Assembly: GCA_023014365.1 (NCBI GenBank)
Contig: JAEBUN010000001.1
Span: 1,984,001 to 2,048,000 of the forward strand
Direction: 5' to 3'
DNA: 64,000 nucleotides
Source: Lepiota brunneoincarnata
Taxonomy: Eukaryota; Basidiomycota; Agaricomycetes; Agaricales; Agaricaceae
The position numbers and the translations under genes were made by a program. Under the pieces are notes generated by a model that was not told where the DNA came from, ran no database searches, and was given only the letters and a program-made list of their open reading frames with translations. This document shows positions 14,988 through 28,539 of this stretch, piece after piece. Within the stretch, counting starts at the first letter, position 1, and every line of letters starts with the position of its first letter.

Positions 14988-16792
14988 GATGGAAGGAAAT
15001 CAAAGAGTTGTAAGTGGGGAAGGAGAGGAATAACAGGATGTATGGGTCTACGTATGACTCGTATGAGTATGAGGTGCAATGGTCGGTACTGTGACAGCAA
15101 TTTGATAGAACGCGTGATCCCCATCATCGTAGTCACTCAGGTTAAATTAGTTGCAGCGACTCTCAACAACCCCTTGCAGAAACATATATCCATCTTATCG
15201 ACAGATGAAGCTAGTGGCTTTAATACGCACACGCCTCGTGTTCTCAGAGACGCATTGGGAGTAGTATTTATGTAAATCCCACCCGGCAGATTTAGGGATA
15301 CATCACTCCCGCAGAGGCACTCGAACAACTTGCAAAGTTGATGCCATGCGCAGCGCTGATCCAATAGTCTGCGTATATTCTCGCTCCTCGACATCAAGAA
15401 TCGCTAAACATTGGCACTGTCATCACCAACCTCGTGCGATGATTGCTTGAAACCCCGTTTGATTGCTGCTACTCTGCCCCGCAGTCGTTTACTCAGTTCC
15501 AAAAGCTGTATCTGGATAAATATCAAACGGATTGCCCTCTTTTTCTACTAATGCCTAGCGCAAGTCAGTACTATGCACAACATGGAGAGGTTCCCTTGTC
15601 ACCCTTCGACATGCCTTTCAGCCACCGCAAATTTCGTCCACAATACTGTTCTCGGGGAGATCTCTATGCCATCGATGACAGTGAATGGGCCTCAGACCAA
15701 CTGGTGGAGTACGCAGTAGCAGTTCGAAGCTCGAGCAAAACTCATCTTGCCACCGGCGATGGTGCGTTGACCTAGCTCCGGAAATCCCTCCGTAATGATA
15801 ATAATAAAGCCACAAACAGAGAATTTTCGATCACTACCCCTCGGGGCCAGAACGTGGCAGGGACTTTGGCTCGTGTCTTCTGATTCCATTCGTGTTGGTG
15901 TTGCCATGGCTATCTGTCCTCGGGCTGCAGCTGTCCTGTTCTCAAGTTTCTGTGCCCCAACGGCTCTTGTGTCACCATGGACAAGAGTGCTCCTGAGTGA
16001 GTGAGCTAAAACCAAACTTGTGGGCATTATATTGTAATTCTAAGGCACGATATATGAAATTCACTGTTTTAGTAGGATTCATCTGTTTCATCCATCTTTT
16101 CATGCGCACAACCAGGCCCAACCCATTGGGGCCTTTTGGTGGGGTTCTATTTCAAAATGTCATCCTTGATCAACTACCCCTACCTCCTTTTGTGCCACGT
16201 GAGATTTATCCCACCTGACGCGTCGCAGGAGTGTGGGCCGATCGTGCCATGACTTGTTCGTCATTGGTGTTTTGCGGCTGCGGTGTGAGCGATTTTACTT
16301 CGCGAAGTCACTGTGATGGAGGAGCCGAGGTGACTCGTACTCCTACAAGTCGAACGAGTCATTTTTTTTGTTTACACGCCCCGTAGCTTATTATAGTAGG
16401 AGTCTGACATTGCCGACGCCGCAGGAACTGCGTAATATCAATTGCGGCTCGGACGAAGTTTCCCATCGGTATCTTTCCTCGAGTGCTTCGTCCAGGGAGG
16501 GTGTAAGCAATGGTGGGCCATTAGAGAGAGCATATGTATTCCATGTGGTACAAAGAGAGCACCAGGGGGAAACCATCGCCAGCGTGGGAGGGGACAAATA
16601 AGATTCACGGAGCGCGCGGAACGTGAGATAAGATGATCAACGGAATTATGAACGACCATAACGGGGCCTGTTGACAAGGTAGTGCGTAACATTGCTTACG
16701 TTCACACGCCGTTTCTCCGCACATATACCTGGCACCTTTGCGTCTACGTTCGTCCTGACTTTCATCCGGAACGAACGGCCACCATCGTTCAT
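14988..16792. other. Long intergenic stretch between YPK1 and ABC transporter
   Basis: About 1.8 kb separating two divergent genes, so it contains both promoters. The longest frame (15443-15775 plus) begins at TTG, not ATG, and shows no family resemblance. A CT-rich stretch and a T-run near 16362-16372 lie on the ABC-transporter side. No RNA gene or repeat was recognised. Confidence 0.45.
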
Positions 16793-19700
16793 ATGTCTGA
16801 CTCTCGCCCTAGCAGTGCAGGTGAAAAGGCCACTGTCATCGAGCCGAAACCGAAGCGTGGCTTCTTCACCCGCAAGGGATCCCCCAAGGTTCCCAAGGAT
16901 GCCGAAAAAAATGGCGAGCAAGCTCCTGAGGTCAAGGTCGAGGAGATCAACCCCGTCGGTTTCCTCCAGCTATTCCGGTTAGTAGCCTTAGGCTTCATTA
17001 TCCTCCACTCCTCCGTTCACTAACATGATAATAGATTCATTACCAAATTCGAGGCGACCGTTAATCTCCTAAGTCTCATCGCCGCCGCCGCCGCCGGAGC
17101 TGCGCAGGTACGTTGTACAAGCTCAATAGTCCGTTCTGGTCAACGCCAACGTTCTTCTTAGCCTCTAATGACATTGCTCTTCGGTAACTTGACCCAAAAC
17201 TTCGTCGAGTTCGGGAGGGTATTACAGGAAGCAGGTAGCGATCCCTCCAAGGCTGACCAGATCCCAGCTGCAGCGGACGCATTCCGTTCGGCTGCTGCGA
17301 AGAATGCGAGCTACCTGGCCTATATTGGTATGTCCATCCATCGCTTGTCGAAATCTAGTTCAGGGTCAACTCACTCCCCTTCCCTTCAGGTGTTGGCATG
17401 TTCTGCTGTACCTATATCTATATGTTCACTTGGGTTTACACTGGGGAGATAAATGCAAAGAGGATCCGGGAACACTACCTTCGAGCCATATTGCGTCAAG
17501 ATATCCAGTATTTTGATAAGGTTGGAGCTGGGGAAGTTGCGACCCGTATTCAGACAGACACCCGTAAGTCTTCTTTTTCCTCTCATTTGAAATTGATTTC
17601 TCATTCCGTGTAGACCTTGTCCAGCAAGGCACATCGGAGAAAGTCGCATTGGTGGTTAACTTTTTGGCTGCCTTTGCAACTGGCTTTATTCTCGCCTATG
17701 TGAGGTCCTGGCGTCTTGCCTTGGCTATGTCATCGATTTTGCCTTGCATCGCCATCATGGGTGGCATAATGAACAAATTCATTTCATCGTATATGCAGTA
17801 CGTAAATATCTCTTGCTTTTCCGAACGGTAATCTCACATGTTTTTCAGGTTAGCCCTGAAACATGTTGCCGAGGGTGGTAGCATGGCAGAAGAAGTTATC
17901 TCCACTATTCGTACTGCCCAAGCATTCGGCACACAAGAAGTTCTTTCCCGCCTCTACGATATCTTTATCGAGAAGTCCCGTAAAGTAGACATGAAGGCTG
18001 CAATCTGGCATGGTGGAGGCTTGGGCGTCTTCTTCTTTGTGATTTACTCTGCCTATGCTCTTGGTATGTTGATCACCCCTTTTATGTGATCATTGATTGA
18101 TGTACCTTAAAGCTTTCTCCTTTGGAACGACCCTTATCAACAATGGCCATGGTAAGCGATCGCTCGATATATAGGGTTAGTATTACTAAGTTACGATTAC
18201 AGCTGACGCTGGTATTGTTGTCAACGTTTTCATGTCTATTCTTATTGGCTCCTTCTCCCTCGCCCTTCTCGCACCTGAGATGCAAGGTGTGTGCTTAAAT
18301 GTTCTATGGCATTCAGAGGTCCGGGGTGCCTGACTCAATTCATCAGCCATCACACATGGTCGTGGAGCTGCAGCGAAGCTTTATGCAACTATAGACCGCG
18401 TACCTGACATCGACTCCGCTAACCCCGACGGTCTTAGGCCTGAAACTACACATGGTGAAATCACACTCGAAGATGTAAAATTCAGCTACCCTTCTCGCCC
18501 AAATGTTCCCGTCGTCAAAGGGCTTTCAGTCACTTTCAAAGCAGGCAAGACCACTGCTCTGGTTGGTGCTTCGGGTTCTGGAAAGTCCACCATTGTCTCC
18601 CTCGTTGAGCGCTTCTATGATCCTATTTCGGGTGCCGTCAAGCTGGACGGCGTTGATATCAGACAACTCAACTTGAGGTGGCTCCGATCGCAAATTGGTC
18701 TAGTGTCTCAGGAGCCGACGCTTTTCGCTACCACCATCAAGGGCAACGTTGCCCATGGCCTCATCGGTACCAGATTCGAGAACGCATCTGATGAGGAGAA
18801 ATCTTCCCTCATTAAGGAAGCATGCATCAAGGCCAACGCCGACAGTTTCATTAGCAAACTACCGGATGGGTATGATACTATGGTCGGTGAACGTGGCTTC
18901 CTACTCTCTGGTGGACAGAAGCAACGTGTTGCGATTGCCCGTGCGATTGTTTCGGACCCTAGGATTCTACTCCTTGACGAAGCCACTAGTGCTTTGGATA
19001 CCCAATCAGAAGGTATAGTCCAGGACGCCTTGGACAAGGCTGCAGCAGGTAAGGCATTTTTTATTATCAACTTTCTCAGCTAGACAAACTCATGCCCATC
19101 CCCCAGGTCGCACTACCATCACTATTGCCCACCGTCTTTCTACCATCAGGGATGCCGACATAATCTATGTCATGGGCGAAGGTTTTGTCCTGGAGAGTGG
19201 CACCCATGAACAGCTCTTGGAAGCGAGCGGTGCTTATGCAGCTTTGGTTCAAGCCCAGAAGCTTCGTGAGGGCCAGAGTGGTCATTACAGCGGTGAGGCA
19301 GATACGGACAGCGTCGGTGATGAAGCCGAGGTACCTTGAGAAGGCAATTCGTGAAGAAGTTCCCCTCGGTCGCAAGGACACCAGTCGGTCTTTGGCTAGT
19401 GAAATCCTTGAACAGAAACGCGCCGCTGAGGAAAGTCGTGCACGGAAGGGATCCGACTATAGTATGCCATACCTGTTCAAGCGGATGGGTATCTTGATGA
19501 AGGATCATTGGCTTCAATACTCGTGCGGCTGCATTGCTGCCTCTGGTATGTTCGTTCCGATCCTATTTTACGACACTCTGAACTGATCGCGCCAGTTACT
19601 GGAATGGTGTACCCCGCATTCGGCGTTGTTTTCGCCAAGGGTATCGATGGATTCTCGCTGACCAATCCTGCTGCTCGTCGTCATGTCGGTGATCGCAACG

Positions 19701-21949
19701 CACTATGGTATGTGACTTCTCGATGGTTCACGTCGGGGTTTAATAATGTCTTACATTCAAATAGGTTCTTCCTTATTGCTATCATCTCTACCTTTTCGAT
19801 CAGCTTCCAGAATTATCTTTTTGCCTCCACTGCTGCCAACTTGACTTCTAGACTCAGGAAACTTTCTTTCCGGGCCATCCTACGTCAGGACAGTGAGTCG
19901 CATTCTCATTTCCCCAAAATCCCCAAAAGCCTTTACTGAGATCGCTTGTTCAGTTGAGTTCTTCGACAAAGACGAGCATAGTACTGGTGCCTTGACTTCA
20001 AGCTTGAGTGACAATCCTCAGAAAATTAATGGTCTCGCGGGAGTTACTCTCGGAGCGTATGTCTTTTTGGTCATCATTTGATACTTGTCCCTGAAGTTAC
20101 TTCAACAGTATCGTTCAAGCCTGTGCCACTGTTATTGCCGGCTCCGTTCTTGGTTTGGCTTTCGTCTGGAAATTGGCGCTGGTCGGGATTGGTGAGATTT
20201 CATCTCCTGTTGCTTCGACAATTATTCATTAGAGCTCAGCCTGTACTCCTCTCCTCATTTCCACTGGCTATATCCGCCTGGTGAGTTTCTATGCTGGCCG
20301 TGGGACCTTTTACCACTTACCCATGGGATAATTAGCGTGTCGTTGTCCTCAAAGACCAAGCCAACAAGAAAGCCCACGAAGAATCTGCGCAACTAGCCTG
20401 CGAGGCCGCTGGCGCTATCCGCACCGTTGCATCTTTGACTCGCGAGGAAGATTGTTCGAGGTTATACAGTGAAAGCTTGGAAACTCCATTGAGGAATTCG
20501 AACCGCAACGCAATCTGGAGTAACTTACTATATTCGGTCTCCCAGTCCCTAGTCTTCTTCGTGATCGCCCTGATATTCTGGTTCGGCTCAAGACTGGTTG
20601 CTGATTTGGAGTACAGCACGTTCCAATTCTTCGTAGGCCTCATGGTATGTTATTTCACTTACACGACAGTAACACGCAAAGTAACAGGTTATTCCAGAGC
20701 ACTACCTTTGGTGCTATCCAAGCTGGCAATGTGTTTTCCTTCGTACCAGATATCTCTTCTGCAAAAGGCGCAGCAACCGATATTCTCAAGATGCTTGACT
20801 CTGTACCCGAGATCGACGCAAACTCGCCAGAGGGTAAGGTTCTCAACGATTCAAAGGTCGTTGGACATGTGAAATTCGAGAACATCCACTTCCGCTACCC
20901 CACACGGCCGGGAGTGCGTGTTCTGCGACGGCTTTCTCTTGAGGCTGAGCCAGGAACTTATGTTGCCTTGGTCGGTGCCAGTGGATCCGGAAAGAGTACC
21001 GTGTAAGTAAATGGACAATATCTATATCCTATCGATTCGCTGAGGTTCCCGTAGTATTCAATTGATCGAGAGGTTTTATGACCCACTTGCTGGAGAGATT
21101 TTCGTACGTCCCATTTCCTTTCAAAAGAATGCAAAAGTTGATCTGGTTTCTCTTGGCAGCTCGATGGCGAAAAGATCACGGACTTGAACATTCAATCCTA
21201 CCGCAAGCAGATTGCCCTTGTATCTCAGGAGCCCACATTATACGCTGGAACGGTCCGTTTCAATATCCTCTTAGGTGCCGTCAAGCCCACCGAGGAAGTG
21301 ACGCAAGAAGAGATTGAGGTTGCCTGCCGCCACGCTAATATTCTGGATTTCATTAAATCCCTGCCCGAGTAAGTTAGCAAGGCTTCATCCCGGTACCGAT
21401 GTTGACGAGCGTGACCTCAGTGGTTTCGAGACAGAAGTTGGCGGGAAGGGATCTCAGCTTTCTGGTGGCCAGAAGCGTGAGTGAATTTAAGACACGTCTG
21501 AAAATCCAGTCAGATTGACGCGTTGACACTCGCAGAACGTATTGCAATCGCGCGAGCACTCCTCCGGAACCCTAAGGTCCTTCTCCTTGATGAGGTGAGG
21601 CTTCATCATTAGTTTCATTGAAGGTATGCAAGGCTGATGTGCGTTGCCTAGGCTACCTCCGCAGTTGGACTCCAACTCTGAGAAAGTCGTGCAAGCTGCA
21701 TTGGATCAGGCAGCCGAGGGAAGAACGACGATCGCTATTGCGCATAGACTATCCACCATCCAAAACGCAGACCGAATGTACGTTTTCTACTCCTGACTGG
21801 TCTGGGTATATCAGACTCATCATTGCTCCACTAGCTACTTCATCAAAGAGGGGTGTGTCAGCGAGTCTGGCACACACGATCAGCTGCTAGCAAAACGTGG
21901 CGACTACTATGAATACGTGCAACTCCAAGCGCTCAGCAAGAGCGAGTGA
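16793..21949 (+). CDS. Full-size ABCB (MDR/STE6-type) ABC transporter (two +1 frameshifts)
   Basis: Exports drugs, lipids or peptides across a membrane; the substrate cannot be told from sequence. Layout is TM-NBD-TM-NBD. The cytoplasmic start [15 protein letters not shown] precedes the first membrane half (about 17040-18290). The first NBD has Walker [10 protein letters not shown], signature LSGGQKQR, Walker [13 protein letters not shown] and switch AHRLST. The linker is broken: GDEAEVP hits a stop and [13 protein letters not shown] follows in another frame, fixed by removing one G at 19330-19331. The second half runs from 19460, with NBD2 Walker A at 20970-21000 and its signature near 21460. 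Its Walker B reads LLLDEATSA and then shifts; removing a G at about 21664 gives [10 protein letters not shown]. About 15 short introns. Codons before TGA at 21947-21949 read ALSKSE. Both shifts fall in regions with otherwise intact motifs. Confidence 0.93.
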
Positions 21950-22292
21950 GGGCTCGGCACATTGATGACATTATGCATTTTCTCTGCTACTCAACGCATG
22001 ACTTTGGATATTAGCTTTTAATAATTTTAATACGTATTAAATAGAGCACGCATTAGGCACGAGGCAACATAGCTTCTTCCCAGATACATATACGGGACCC
22101 CGAGAGAGGTGAACGAGACGATAACTGGCGACGATGCCCACGAAGACACGAGGAGAGCATGTCAAGGTGGTTTCATTTGGTTCCCACGGTGGGCCAGTCG
22201 CTGGTTCACCGTTCGGCGAGATCAATGGGACAGACCACGTGGCCAGCACACCCTCCAATCTCTCCAACAATCCACATCGTCCCCCCGCCAAA
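21950..22292. other. Short intergenic region upstream of VAP gene
   Basis: 343 bases between two genes on the same strand, holding the transporter 3' end and the VAP promoter and leader. A frame starting at 22134 leads in frame into the VAP start, but it has no resemblance to VAP proteins and is treated as leader. Confidence 0.5.
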
Positions 22293-23715
22293 ATGTCTGT
22301 CGTCCTCAACCCAAACCGCAACCTAGGCTTCAGACGTATGTTCTCTACACATCCTTCGCTTCGTTCCTCACACCCTCACCCATCCCCCACAGGGCCCCTC
22401 ACTCAGGTTGCCAAGCGCTCGTTGACCATTACGAACGCAAATTCCCAGCCAGTCGCCTTCAAAGTCAAGACTACTGCCCCAAAGGTGATCCGCGACCGCA
22501 CCTCGTTCAATAAATATGCACCCTGACCCCGCGCCCTTCAGCTCTACTGCGTACGGCCTAACTCGGGGCGAGTCGAGCCTGGTGAAAGTGTCGATGTTTC
22601 TGGTATGTGTGCATGACTGCGGCTGCGTCATCCTCGCTCTAAGCGCGTTCACCCCCTATACCTTCTAGTTATGCTTCAACCCCTCAAGGAGGAACCGCCT
22701 TTGAACTCAAAATGCAAGGACAAGTTCCTCGTGCAGAGTACCGTCATCACACCCGAGAAAGAGACAATGGCTTTGCATGATCTCGTAAGGATCACCTTTC
22801 TCCCCCTCCTTGTTTCGAGGTTGAATTACCACGACTTTTTTTTTTTTGCCTAGTGGTCGAGTCCTGAAATGAATGACGAGGGAGTGGTGCATCAACAGAA
22901 GCTACGAGTCCTGTACCTGCCGGCCGAGGAACAGCCGCTGGAGGAAGAGGATGAAAACGCTCCTGCTATTGCCAGTCAAAATTTGGGTCCATCAGAACTT
23001 GTACGGTTGTAAAAAAAATTTCCCCCATGGCACAAGCTGACCCGTGTCGTAGAATCCACGCTTTATAACTACGAAAACGAATGCGAACGGTCACCCTCAT
23101 CCTGGAATACCGGATTTCACCGAACCAACTCAACCGGTGCCTCATGACACTGATACTCTCATCCAGGCGCCGGCCGCAGCACCCCCTCCCGTTCCTCCCG
23201 TTGCGAACGAACACATCTCGCGTGAACATTCTGATGAAGTCCCTCAAGTAACCTATGAGATCCCACCCGTACCACCCCAGCCTCACGAAGCCCCCATCGA
23301 GGATGACTCTGCCTATCAGCCACCGTTGCCAGAGGACCTTGAGCCTCCTCACAATCAATACGAAGAACCCGAACCTCTTCCGGTCCCTCCACCCGTTCAC
23401 GTTCCACCGCCACCTTCAACAATCGAAACTGTTTACGTCACCAACCCGTTGAACGAGGAGCTGCTGGCCAAGTACAAGGACGCTCAGGCGGAGATTGACA
23501 GGCTGCGCGCTAATATCGCTACGATGTCGGTGGCTCCTGCCTCTGAACTACGTAGCAGGCGAGCTCGAACAAATTCTGACGCTGGAAGCACGGCCGAAAC
23601 CGATATACAAACTGTGATTGAGGAACCTTCTTACCATCACCAGGATGGGGTTCCCTTGCAGGTTGTTGTCATCATCGCACTGGGGGTATTTATCACAACA
23701 TATCTTTTCTTCTGA
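22293..23715 (+). CDS. VAMP-associated protein (VAP/Scs2), ER membrane contact-site receptor
   Basis: Tail-anchored ER protein whose MSP domain binds FFAT motifs of lipid-transfer and other proteins. Exon 1 reads MSVVLNPNRNLGFR. After an intron ending ccacag comes RPLTQVAKRSLTITNANSQPV, then AFKVKTTAPK|LYCVRPNSGRVEPGESVDVSV, the conserved MSP face. MLQPLKEEPP and DKFLVQS complete the domain (residues about 1-120). The next exons carry a Pro-rich acidic linker, then a short coiled coil (LNEELLAKYKDAQAEIDRL). The last 20 residues are a membrane segment (PLQVVVIIALGVFITTYLFF). This is the standard MSP-coiled coil-TM layout, with a longer Pro-rich linker than in yeast Scs2. Five short introns, no frameshift. 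Confidence 0.93.
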
Positions 23716-23916
23716 TAATATCATGTAGTCTTTTTATTCGAACTCGTGCATAGCTTATCCCTTTCTTTTCTATTGCTTTCTTCGCAATTTATGCTTTAGC
23801 CAATTCTCTTTTTTTTTTTGCCTTCTGGCCGCTGGGGTGTACATGATATAAAAATTGATCCCCATGGGAGAACGTTCTTCCTAGACCGTCTCAGACATTA
23901 AACAAGGCCTGTGACG

Positions 23917-25358
23917 TCATATCCCAACAAGTTGGTGCATAATTGCTTGTGCTAAAAGCTGATGGACGTGTTCCGTTGGATGGCCACTGTCTGCTTGGAA
24001 CTCAATACGACGGCCAACGGAGTGGATATGTGCTCACTGTACCAGAAGTAACCTTCAGGGTTGGCACAAGTGCAGAACCTGAAAGAGTGATTATCGAGTT
24101 TTGCGAGCAGGACACGATAAAAAGAAAAACAGCTACCCTGTGACATTGGTGAATCCAAAGTCTCCGGGACTGTCAAGAACATGATTGAACCAGGCGTGAG
24201 CGTCAAAAGACATGACAATGTCCTCTAAGCATCTATGTCAGCGGAAGACCCAGCTGAAAAACAGGGGCGGCTACTTACTTGGATGTGTGACTGCAAACTG
24301 ATCCACGTGTCTAGCGAGTATCGTATTAAATAAATCGATGCGATCCCCCAGAGCTCCAGGGTTTCCGAGGGACGCCGGGGATCGTTCCTCTGGTGGCACG
24401 TTCAGGAAGAGATGAGTGGCAAGGCCATGTCGAGACGCAGCACCCTGTAATCACGGTCGATTAGCTCCCAGAGGGGCTGAAGGCGGCGTTCGGAGGGCTG
24501 AATGTATTCACAACAGCTTGGAAATAGGATGTCATCTCCACCTCCCAGAAAACAGCAAAGTCGGTTATCTGGTGAGCGATGCTTAAAAGCCAGGCCCAAA
24601 TCTAGATAAACCGCCGTACGGTAGAATTACTCTTGGTATCCCCGGTATCGTTTATCCCGATCCACCATGTGGTCAACGTTTGGCCCCGTGGATGCGGGAC
24701 GATATTCGAACCGTATTGAATCCACTGTGCCACCTGATCGACCAGGGGTATGGTGAAATTATGATGCAACGGCAGGCTGTAACAGACAAATTAGTGGTTA
24801 CAGATGAAATTCCAAACCGCCACCCCTACATATTTCCGTCGATGTCCGAGCCTGCGAAAGCAAAGTCCCACAACTGCCTCGGGCATTTCAAGGGACTGCC
24901 CTCAAAGCATTCCGTCAGAAACTCGAGCTGGAGGTCAATATGTTAGAAAAACCAACACACAAGATTCCTAGCCGGCAGCTGACACACCCAATTTGACCCT
25001 TCTGAACTAGTCTTTGCAAGGTCCACTCAATGTCAGAATAGTCCCAGTGCCGCGCTGGTCATAGTGGCCTACATTTCTGGGTACTATTTTATTATTAAGT
25101 AGCTCCTGTGGCGTGAATGCGAAATTCAACCTGTCGCCTATGAAGCTTGAGAACACACTTTAGTTGAACCTGATGATCCGCCTATTATCACACCCACCTG
25201 AAGTTGGCAAAGCCCCGTGTACCCTGTACAAACGAATATGAATCGCCGAAAGCATAAACATATTTGATACGGTTCCATGAGAACGTCCGGGCACTGGAAA
25301 CGCCGGCAATGGACGCTATGCCCAATGTCAGCGTAAGAGCAAATCGAGATATCATCAT
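23917..25358 (-). CDS. CE16 acetylesterase (SGNH hydrolase), secreted, copy A
   Basis: Family CE16 enzymes remove acetyl groups from hemicellulose oligosaccharides outside the cell. ATG 25358 starts a signal peptide (MMISRFALTLTLGIASIAG) followed by FSWNRIKYVYAFGDSYSF, with the catalytic Ser in GDSY. Block III is WWIGINDTGD near 24640. A conserved middle exon reads FLNVPPEERSP. The C-terminal block is split by an intron: FCTCANPEGYFWY, then TDSGHPTEHVHQLLAQAI, giving the catalytic Asp and His. TGA is at 23917-23919. Several introns of about 50 nt; junctions checked by eye are GT-AG. A second CE16 gene follows upstream on the same strand, and a GH131 glucanase lies nearby. Confidence 0.85.
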
Positions 25359-26247
25359 GATACAAAGGAACGAGACAAACCATTGCACTATCACTTATAT
25401 GTCGATCCGAATGGGTGACTTTTGCCGAGCAAGGAGCTACTTCTACCGTCGCATGGGAGGGCGGCCCGGGTGGTGGGTGAAGTTTCTGCCCAGACTTGTC
25501 GCTGTATTTATCAGGTGACCTGGGCTTTGCTGAAGAAATAGCTTTCTGTCAAATGACACAGGGTGGGTGTATGGGAAGGAGAGTCAAGTCACCATATGCA
25601 GAGATTCCCTGATATAACGATCGCAAATTGAGCGCGAACGTTGAACGACCAGAAACAATTGATGACACTCAAACAGACCCCAAACATGTCGCAAGAGAAG
25701 CACAGACTTCCAATACCCGTCGAACCCAAAGAAATCGGATTGATCCTTTCACAAGGCATCAGAGGCGTGGAAACAACATGGTTCGACCTTCCAGCTCGTC
25801 GCCGGGCAATAGGATGACGAAGACTGCTGATTGTGACTGGGGAAAAGTAGCGTCGTCGGCCGCTGCCCTGCGACATGTCCAATTCCAAATATCACAAGCA
25901 ACGGCGAACAGATCTTCGCGTGGCATCTGTAAGGCGAACGCGAAGGGTATGCATGTCCTGAAAGATGAAGGTGGTGGCCTGATTTCAGGCAGGATCAATG
26001 GTGAGGTCGGATGAAGATGCTCAGGCCAAGCCTTCTGACCTAGTCTTACCCACGCGTCTAGAGGCGCTTACTATTAAGTTATTTTTGCTGACTCTGATTT
26101 GGTGCCGGCGCCGACAGTCCAGAGCCGGAACACCTCATCTTCAGCGTTTCAGCCTGCAATCTATACGGTATAGAAACAGTGAATCGGAAACGGACATAGG
26201 GCCCGCTGTTGTTATTGTTGCAGGGAACAGAGTGCGTAGTAGACTGG
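25359..26247. other. Intergenic region between the two CE16 genes
   Basis: Nearly 0.9 kb between the start of copy A and the 3' end of copy B. Frames at 25628-26014 plus and 25589-25998 minus overlap each other and show no domain. The interval must contain the promoter of copy A. Confidence 0.45.
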
Positions 26248-27690
26248 CTATAAGTTAGGACTCCGTAGATATTCCTCAATCGCTTCTGCCAGTATTTGAT
26301 GGACGCGCTCTGTTGGGTGTTCGTCGTCTAAGATGGCGTTCCAGATTGGTCAGTCATCCTCTAGTGATGTAGAGTTACATACTATGCCAAAACCTTCCCT
26401 GATCGCTACAGGCTTCACAAAAGCTACCCACGATTTTCAACAACTCCTTACAATTGAGTTCGGGGAAATGATAACTCACGTTGTGGTATCATTGAAACCG
26501 AATGTGCCGGGGTTATCAAGGATATTCATGAAGACAGCAGCCGCATCGAAGGCCATAACAAGCTGATCTGTAAGGAATGAATTGAGTATATGCAGAAGGC
26601 CCGAAGAACAGATAGCTACCTGGATTCTCTTTTGCGTAGTTGGCAATGCGAACCGCAAATTTTTCATTGAACCTTGCAATTACATCCTTCAATCCCTGCG
26701 AGCCCGTGAGAATTGTTTCCGCAAAGGGCGATCTGTCGATTGGCGGCACGTTCAAGAACAAGTGAGTGCGTAGGCCGTTGCGGGCCGCAGTATTCTAAGC
26801 ATATTTTCAGCTAATGGGAGGGAGGGGGCGCGGTTTAGAAGTAAACACACCACAACGTTGAAATAAGACTCCAGGTCAGCGTCCAAAAATGCATTCATGT
26901 CAGTTATCTGTGTTAGAGTGCCCATCTTCTATAAATCGGTGACCGAGGAATCACTGGGACAAACTAACCGTCTCATTATCGCATGCATGAGTACAGTCGT
27001 TGATGCCCATCCACCACGCTGTTAGGGTTTCCCCTGCAGGTCGGGGAAGGACATCAGCAGCATAATCTAACCACTGCTGTACTTGGCCAGTCAACTGAAC
27101 GGTGGTGACCCGTTTCGGTGGCAGCCTGATATTATGAGAAGAGAAAATATAATATAAGCTGGCAAATGCTTACATTGAACTATCGACAGTGGCGCCTCCA
27201 TGAGCGAAATCCCACAATTGTTTTGGGCAGAGGGCAGGCAGTCCTTCAAAGCACGAAGTAAGATACTCGAGCTAAAAGTAGGGATGATTAAGCTGAGTAT
27301 TTTCTTCCCATTGATAGGTTGGAAGCATACCCAGTTTGATCCTCCAGAACTAGTCTAATGCTTTCCTCAGTGAACTTGATCACCGAATCTTTATACTTTG
27401 CAGCTCGCACCTCATTGGCAATAATCTTATCAGTGAGCAGTTGTTCGGGCGTGAAGGCTAGGTTGGTGGCATCGCCAATAAAGCTGTATATGGTTTATCA
27501 GGGTTGAGTCGCTGCACTGGGGAGTTACTACCACTAACCTGAACGGGGGAAGGCCGAAAGTGCCAGGAATGCGGGAATAAGAGTCTCCAAATGCGTATAC
27601 GTATTTAATGTTATCCCAATGAAAGCTTTGCTTGGGGCGACAAGTCGACAAAGTCACCGAGGCAAATAGCAGAAGGAGCTTGGCAAGCAT
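26248..27690 (-). CDS. CE16 acetylesterase (SGNH hydrolase), secreted, copy B
   Basis: Same family and predicted role as copy A. ATG 27690 begins a signal peptide (MLAKLLLLFASVTLSTC) followed by FHWDNIKYVYAFGDSYS with the catalytic Ser. Later exons encode LTAWWMGINDCTHACD (block III, about 27000), LRTHLFLNVPPIDRSPF, and LVMAFDAAAVFMNILDNPG. The last exons read SFCEACSDQGRFWHS, then DDEHPTERVHQILAEAI with the catalytic Asp-His, and end at TAG 26248-26250. Exon order matches copy A, so the two are tandem duplicates, but residue differences are many and the duplication is not recent. The intron splitting the C-terminal catalytic block occurs in both copies. Confidence 0.85.
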
Positions 27691-28539
27691 CCGGACAGAG
27701 ATTAACTTTTGGATGGGGTCTAGGTGAGGCCCGGGAGTGTTTATATCCCTTCTTTCCGCCTTCCTCTGTGGTCGAAGGAACGATGCGATGTTTGTACAAC
27801 ATAACCTGCGTGCCTGGAGCGATGAATGACGGATTCGTTAAGGGTAAGTTGCCACGGGCCCATGACTATCATTCTCCAGATGACAGGAACCACCTGAAAG
27901 CGCTTGTGCCGCCTCCTTTCTCGGGTATGCACCTGCCGAATGGATTTACCGCAAGGTGTAATCTCTAATCTCACCGCAATCTGAGGGTGCGTTCCAAATG
28001 CTCCTCCATGTCGGATCGAGAAAATAAGGCTTGCCGTCATTCCGTGTAAGCTCGGATACCAAAGGTGACTCTGGGAGGATCACCTGGTTGATTTGGAGTG
28101 ATAGCGAGCCTCCACGTACATGCGTTTCAGGCGTCGGGGCGGGATACTGGGGGAAAAAAGGCGTTGAATGGAGTTTGCCAAGACGCACTTTGTGACGGTT
28201 ATTGTTCACACTGTGATCAGGCCTATTTAATTTTTCGTCTTTGCACAACACGAGAAGGCAAGTTAGAAGCCGGACTTGATGGGTTCCTAGCCGCATCCAA
28301 GCGGGTGCGAATTTCTTGACTGGAGCCATGTGGAAATCAGAGATCCATCATACACTGTCTGCCTTGGCATTGAACACCTGAGGGCAGCGAGTACGGCATG
28401 GTTGAGAGATATTCCAACTACATACCTTTAAAAGAGTGACTCCGCACTCTCCAATGGAACTGCACATGACTTGAGTAATCGGTTGCGTCATTGTGTCATT
28501 GCGTCCGAGGCCTTGTGCGCAAATAGACGCACTCTAACC
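27691..28539. promoter_or_regulatory. Divergent promoter region, CE16 copy B and superoxide dismutase
   Basis: About 0.85 kb between two divergent start codons, so both promoters lie here. Minus-strand frames (27741-28040, 27946-28329) show no recognisable domain. No TATA box was assigned with confidence. Confidence 0.45.

Noticed and set aside
15443..15775. 110-codon plus-strand frame between YPK1 and the ABC transporter
   Set aside because: Begins at TTG, has no domain and no conserved splice partners.
19330..19360. A very short intron explaining the first ABC transporter frame break
   Set aside because: The only GT-AG pair (gtacct to gaagaag) would be 29 nt, shorter than any other intron here, and would delete conserved linker residues. 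A single extra base fits better.
25628..26014. Possible small gene between the CE16 copies
   Set aside because: Overlaps open frames on the other strand, no domain, no clear start context.
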